This document shows, one piece after another, positions 6,493-8,728 of a stretch of DNA of 8,728 nt. The notes beneath the pieces are model-generated. The model made no database searches. It had not been told where the DNA came from and saw only the letters and a list, made by a program, of their open reading frames with translations. The position numbers and the translations under genes are program-made. The DNA comes from Thermodesulfobacteriales bacterium (GTDB lineage Bacteria > Desulfobacterota > Thermodesulfobacteria > Thermodesulfobacteriales > Thermodesulfatatoraceae), in NCBI GenBank assembly GCA_026985945.1, contig JALSPN010000196.1, positions 1 to 8,728 of the forward strand, read 5' to 3'. Numbering within the stretch: the first letter of the stretch is position 1; every line of letters begins with the position of its first letter.

Positions 6493-7851
6493 TTAAAGAT
6501 CCTCAAGATCTACTTCTAACTCTTTTTCCTTATTGACCACGTATTTTTCATTGCAGAAGGGATAGCCGAAATGCTTCCACCATTTTACGATCACCTTATA
6601 GACTTCAGGCCGCATGATGATGCTGGGCGGCTGCACTCCTTCAGCCACCATACCACGGAGGAAGCTACCAGAAAGCTTTTCCCTCTTGTGGCCACAGGTC
6701 TCAGAGTAAGCCATCTCTTTACAGGTGGGGCAGTAGGAGAATTCCCTCATGTTCTGCGGACGAATATCCAAGCCGTAGGGGACATCAGTGGGCGGAGCAG
6801 GGAAACCGTAGCTCGGGATACCCTTGGTCCAGAGGATCTGGGTTGCCCACTTATCGTAATATTCGCCCACGGCAGCATGGTCACGGCCAAACATGTGGTG
6901 AGTGCAACCCATGTTCTGACGGATGATACCGTGGAGCAGGGACTCCAGAGGATTACCATAGCGCATATCCCAGAGAACGATGGTGGGAAGATGGCGCTCA
7001 GGCTTAATGTAACCACCCTTATTGACGGCCTCGTGCCCTTCAACAATGGCTTCGTCAGGATAATCACCCCGCCGCTTCACACCGATAACGGCGTTAACCA
7101 GGATACCGTGGCAGGGCTCAACATCACCGGTGAAGGCTGCACACTTCATCAAAAATTCGTGCCCTACGTGCGGCACGTTACGGGTCTGGTGGTTAATTAC
7201 CGTCCGCCAGCCACGACGATCAAACTCTTCACGACTCTTGCGAGGCGGATACCAGAACCGATCAAAAGGCGAACGGAACTTAGGCTCGTTGATAATGGTA
7301 TATTTCCCGGCCAGAACCACCGGCTGCAGGCTGCGATAGATCACCCAGCCAGGGTGCTTTTTGTTGAAAGGCTCCCGCACTACCTCCGGGTTCCTCTCCG
7401 GGGTCCCAAAAGTCAGATGGGCAAGCTCTTCAGGATTATCAATCCGCCAGACTTCTTCGATATCAAGGATGGCAAAAGGCTTACCCTTCAGGTTGAGCAC
7501 CAGCCGGTCACCAGGCCCAACCCCAAGCTGTTTGTAATCTTCTTCGCTAATGTCAAATACCAGCGGATAGGGGAAGATCCATTCGTTTAAGAGCCTGCGC
7601 TCTTTAAGAATGCGCTCTACCTCGGCCTGCTTCATGGAACCCTCTACCGGGCTGAAGAAACCATAACAGATGGACATAATCTCCCGGTAAACGTTGCGCA
7701 CCGGCACCCCGGTCTCATAGTGGAGAGTGGGTTTAATGTCATAGGAAGGACAACCTTTAATCATCTTTTTGGCGGCTTCCTTGTCAGTTATAACCCTCTC
7801 TACTAACCTGCCTCCGTGAGGCAAAGGACGTTGAATTAAAAACCTCGACAT
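6493..7851 (-). CDS. sat: ATP sulfurylase (sulfate adenylyltransferase), homo-oligomeric type
   Basis: Converts sulfate and ATP to APS and pyrophosphate, the activation step of sulfate reduction; in sulfur oxidisers it can run in reverse. At 452 residues it is the Sat type, not CysD/CysN. The nucleotide-binding motif HQTRNVPHVGHE (221-232) and the GRDHAAVGEYYDKW loop (322-335) are intact. Cys374, Cys377, Cys386 and a nearby His (388) form a CxxC-x8-C-x-H cluster like the structural zinc site described in thermophilic and archaeal Sat. No APS kinase domain is fused at the C-terminus. The ATG at 7851 was chosen because AAGGAGGT sits just upstream and MSRFLIQRPLPHGG is a natural Sat N-terminus; a further in-frame extension to a TTG at 7935 has no ribosome site. 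aprBA and qmo genes are not in the window, so a dissimilatory role is inferred from the isolated, separately promoted setting. Confidence 0.96.
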   Translation of the reverse strand: MSRFLIQRPLPHGGRLVERVITDKEAAKKMIKGCPSYDIKPTLHYETGVPVRNVYREIMSICYGFFSPVEGSMKQAEVERILKERRLLNEWIFPYPLVFDISEEDYKQLGVGPGDRLVLNLKGKPFAILDIEEVWRIDNPEELAHLTFGTPERNPEVVREPFNKKHPGWVIYRSLQPVVLAGKYTIINEPKFRSPFDRFWYPPRKSREEFDRRGWRTVINHQTRNVPHVGHEFLMKCAAFTGDVEPCHGILVNAVIGVKRRGDYPDEAIVEGHEAVNKGGYIKPERHLPTIVLWDMRYGNPLESLLHGIIRQNMGCTHHMFGRDHAAVGEYYDKWATQILWTKGIPSYGFPAPPTDVPYGLDIRPQNMREFSYCPTCKEMAYSETCGHKREKLSGSFLRGMVAEGVQPPSIIMRPEVYKVIVKWWKHFGYPFCNEKYVVNKEKELEVDLEDL

Positions 7852-7856
7852 CTGAC

Positions 7857-7864
7857 ACCTCCTT
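7857..7864 (-). promoter_or_regulatory. Strong Shine-Dalgarno deciding the sat start
   Basis: AAGGAGGT on the minus strand lies 5 nt before the ATG at 7851-7849. It selects this start over the upstream in-frame TTG (7935-7933), which would add 28 residues without similarity to Sat. Confidence 0.88.
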
Positions 7865-7914
7865 AAGATTTGTGTTTCGAAGTGTTTCTTAAAGTCACTC
7901 CTCGGGCTAGCAGC

Positions 7915-7943
7915 TTTATAAACCCAAAGGGCCAAATTTTAAA
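7915..7943 (-). promoter_or_regulatory. Candidate sigma70-type promoter of sat
   Basis: On the minus strand, TTTAAA (7943-7938) and TATAAA (7920-7915) are separated by 17 bp, matching 4/6 and 5/6 of the -35 and -10 consensus. Transcription would start near 7908, giving a leader of about 57 nt before sat. The surrounding region is AT-rich and non-coding. A weaker alternative is TTGGAA-17-TAAATA at 8019-7991. Predicted by eye only. Confidence 0.45.
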
Positions 7944-7950
7944 ACCTGGC
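7931..7950. promoter_or_regulatory. Imperfect 20-bp palindrome over the sat -35 (operator candidate)
   Basis: The plus strand reads GCCAAATTTT-AAAACCTGGC: the two 10-bp halves are inverted repeats except for two neighbouring positions. The proposed -35 (7938-7943) lies in its centre, a classic place for a repressor site. In minus-strand RNA the two mismatches become G-U pairs, so a hairpin is also possible, but it would form only in a transcript starting further upstream. It does not match the Rex or HcpR consensus that I know for sulfate-reduction genes. Confidence 0.4.
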
Positions 7951-7968
7951 TATCCCGGCTTTAATGCC

Positions 7969-7983
7969 AAAAACGGCGTTTTT
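7969..7983. promoter_or_regulatory. Perfect 7-1-7 dyad upstream of sat
   Basis: AAAAACG-G-CGTTTTT is a perfect inverted repeat with a single central base. It is centred about 68 bp upstream of the proposed transcription start, a distance at which activators often bind. The one-base centre makes an RNA hairpin poor, so a DNA-binding site is more likely than a terminator of the PsiE-family gene. Confidence 0.35.
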
Positions 7984-8097
7984 CGCAGGATATTTACACT
8001 TCTTGCTGATAGATTCCAAAAATAAGCCCTTCCAATTTCTTTATCTTCCTTACAGGAATTCTTACAAACTCGTCAATAAAAAATTTTGCCAAGCTTT

Positions 8098-8589
8098 TTA
8101 TAAGGTCTTTTCCGTGCGGCTTAAACAGCGCCGCAAAACGATGATTCCAGCTACAAAAGAAAGAATGAGCACGATGAGAAGGGCCGTTTCCCAGAGATAT
8201 TGTCTGAAGAGGGCTTCTGAAACCTCACAACCCTCGGGGGGATGGGCAATCTCTACCGAAAGGACAAGGATACGCCTCACCGAGGCGATAATTCCTATCA
8301 TGAGAAAAGGCTCAATAGCTATTTTTATGGGGCCTTCGAGAGAAATTTTGATGGTGTGTAGAATTTCAAGGAGCATAAGGGCCAGAAGAGAACGATCTAA
8401 AACGAAAAAGACAAAATTGATAAAACCTTCTTCCGTATGAAGATAATAGGGCCAGGAAGAAAATATTTCGTAAAAGATAAAAAGGGTTGCCAATACCAGA
8501 GACAAAATAAGGAGGGCGTAGAGGGCTCTTTCCAAATAATCGTAAAATTTAACGAGTTTTCCCTTTTTCCGCCCCGTTTTAGAGGTCAT
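8098..8589 (-). CDS. PsiE-family integral membrane protein (phosphate-starvation-inducible E-like)
   Basis: A 163-residue inner-membrane protein with four predicted helices, at about residues 22-42, 56-78, 93-113 and 135-153. The basic N-terminus (MTSKTGRKKGKLVK) should face the cytoplasm. The central block LDRSLLALMLLEILHTIKIS followed by EPFLMIGIIASVRRILVL is typical of the PsiE family, named for an Escherichia coli gene induced by phosphate limitation; no biochemical function is established. Key features are the charged residues inside or next to helices (Asp65, Glu75, Glu93, Arg105, Arg106). The ATG lies 11 nt after the stop of the upstream gene on the same strand, with only a weak ribosome site, suggesting co-transcription from upstream. 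It precedes sat but is separated by 246 bp with its own promoter signals, so a functional tie to Sat is not implied. Confidence 0.85.
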   Translation of the reverse strand: MTSKTGRKKGKLVKFYDYLERALYALLILSLVLATLFIFYEIFSSWPYYLHTEEGFINFVFFVLDRSLLALMLLEILHTIKISLEGPIKIAIEPFLMIGIIASVRRILVLSVEIAHPPEGCEVSEALFRQYLWETALLIVLILSFVAGIIVLRRCLSRTEKTL

Positions 8590-8600
8590 CCCGCTTCAGT

Positions 8601-8728
8601 TTAGACCTCAGAATCTCTTTCCAGAAGCAACTTAAAGTTAAGATCAAAGGGGCCATTTACAAGACGGACTACCGGACCTTCGGGGAAGAGGTCCAGGAGG
8701 TTTACGGCGGCGAAATCCTGCTGGAGAC
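8601..8728 (-). CDS. 3' end of an unrecognised gene (5'-truncated by window)
   Basis: A minus-strand frame is open from the window edge to a TAA at 8603-8601, giving the last 41 residues of a protein that includes NLLDLFPEGPVVRLVNGPFD and ends LLLERDSEV. It is not recognised. The composition looks like a globular protein, and the 11-nt gap to the next gene on the same strand fits an operon. The opposite strand is also open here, codon against codon, from after a TAG (8580-8582) to the window end, but that frame has no ATG, GTG or TTG, so the minus-strand reading is preferred. Confidence 0.5.
   Translation of the reverse strand, partial: LQQDFAAVNLLDLFPEGPVVRLVNGPFDLNFKLLLERDSEV

Larger units (their letters stand above)
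7852..8097. other. Intergenic region between the PsiE-family gene and sat (246 bp)
   Basis: This is the only sizeable non-coding stretch. It holds the sat ribosome site, the candidate promoter, two dyads and, near the PsiE-family end, a direct repeat of CTTACA (8049-8054 and 8061-8066, plus strand) with a 12-bp period. No convincing intrinsic terminator for the PsiE-family gene is seen; only a weak AT-rich inverted repeat around 8079-8100. I see no coding frame or RNA gene in it. Confidence 0.6.

Noticed and set aside
6571..7590. Plus-strand open frame of 339 codons
   Set aside because: It lies entirely antisense to sat, which has a full set of conserved motifs; the translated product is Pro/Arg/His-rich with no recognisable domain, as expected of a shadow frame.
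7852..7935. 28-residue N-terminal extension of Sat from a TTG
   Set aside because: The TTG lies inside the palindrome and upstream of the leader, has no ribosome site, and the extension does not resemble Sat, while the inner ATG has AAGGAGGT in front.
7991..8019. Alternative sat promoter TTGGAA-17-TAAATA (minus strand)
   Set aside because: Matches the consensus less well at -10 than TATAAA at 7920-7915; kept only as a second choice that would place both dyads in the leader RNA.
7852..8097. Riboswitch or small RNA in the sat leader
   Set aside because: I see no conserved riboswitch core, and the likely leader is only about 57 nt; the dyads fit DNA-binding sites better.
8079..8100. AT-rich inverted repeat after the PsiE-family stop as a terminator
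   Set aside because: The stem would be almost only A-U pairs with a large loop and no GC core, unlike the clear terminator after the 118-aa gene.
8098..8440. Plus-strand frame antisense to the PsiE-family gene
   Set aside because: Lys/Arg/Ser-rich shadow of hydrophobic membrane-helix codons; the minus-strand product has a clear four-helix family pattern.

Overview
The window looks like a chromosomal segment from a sulfate-metabolising bacterium, probably a thermophilic, Thermodesulfobacteria-like member of the Desulfobacterota. This rests on a homo-oligomeric-type ATP sulfurylase (Sat) with its own promoter region, Lys/Glu-rich proteins, moderate GC content by eye, and the style of the neighbouring genes. 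The lineage is an inference; no rRNA or other phylogenetic marker is present. Almost everything is coded on the minus strand, so transcription runs from high to low coordinates.

Layout in the direction of transcription. (1) 8728-8601: the 3' end of an unrecognised gene. (2) 8589-8098: a four-helix membrane protein of the PsiE family. (3) 8097-7852: the largest non-coding stretch (246 bp), holding a candidate sat promoter (TTTAAA-17-TATAAA), an imperfect 20-bp palindrome over its -35 and a second, perfect 7-1-7 dyad further upstream. (4) 7851-6493: sat, with a strong Shine-Dalgarno, followed 27 nt later by a 118-aa protein of unknown function (6465-6109) that also has a strong Shine-Dalgarno. 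This pair ends in a clear intrinsic terminator (6095-6062). (5) 6060-196: a very compact run of six genes: cytoplasmic-type NamZ/DUF1343 exo-N-acetylmuramidase, a DHH-DHHA1 phosphoesterase, an FmdB-type zinc ribbon with a long acidic tail, a GlgC-like nucleotidyltransferase with an altered signature, HPr (ptsH) and Enzyme I (ptsI). Gaps are 2, 9, -4, 6 and -4 nt. (6) 2-199 on the plus strand: the end of an unrecognised charged, helical protein whose stop codon overlaps the ptsI stop in a shared TTTAAA.

How the genes may work together. Sat makes APS from sulfate and ATP (or runs in reverse), and the small downstream protein is co-transcribed with it. The second run joins cell-wall sugar recovery (NamZ), small-oligonucleotide or nucleotide turnover (DHH), glycogen-type nucleotide-sugar chemistry (GlgC-like) and the general PTS phosphorelay (EI and HPr, with His15 and Ser46 both kept). 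No EII permease component is present here, so a regulatory rather than transport role for the PTS is possible but unproven.

I see no CRISPR array, insertion sequence, tRNA or rRNA. The least explained items are the 118-aa Sat partner, the altered nucleotidyltransferase signature, the dyads in front of sat, and the terminator that directly abuts the namZ start codon.
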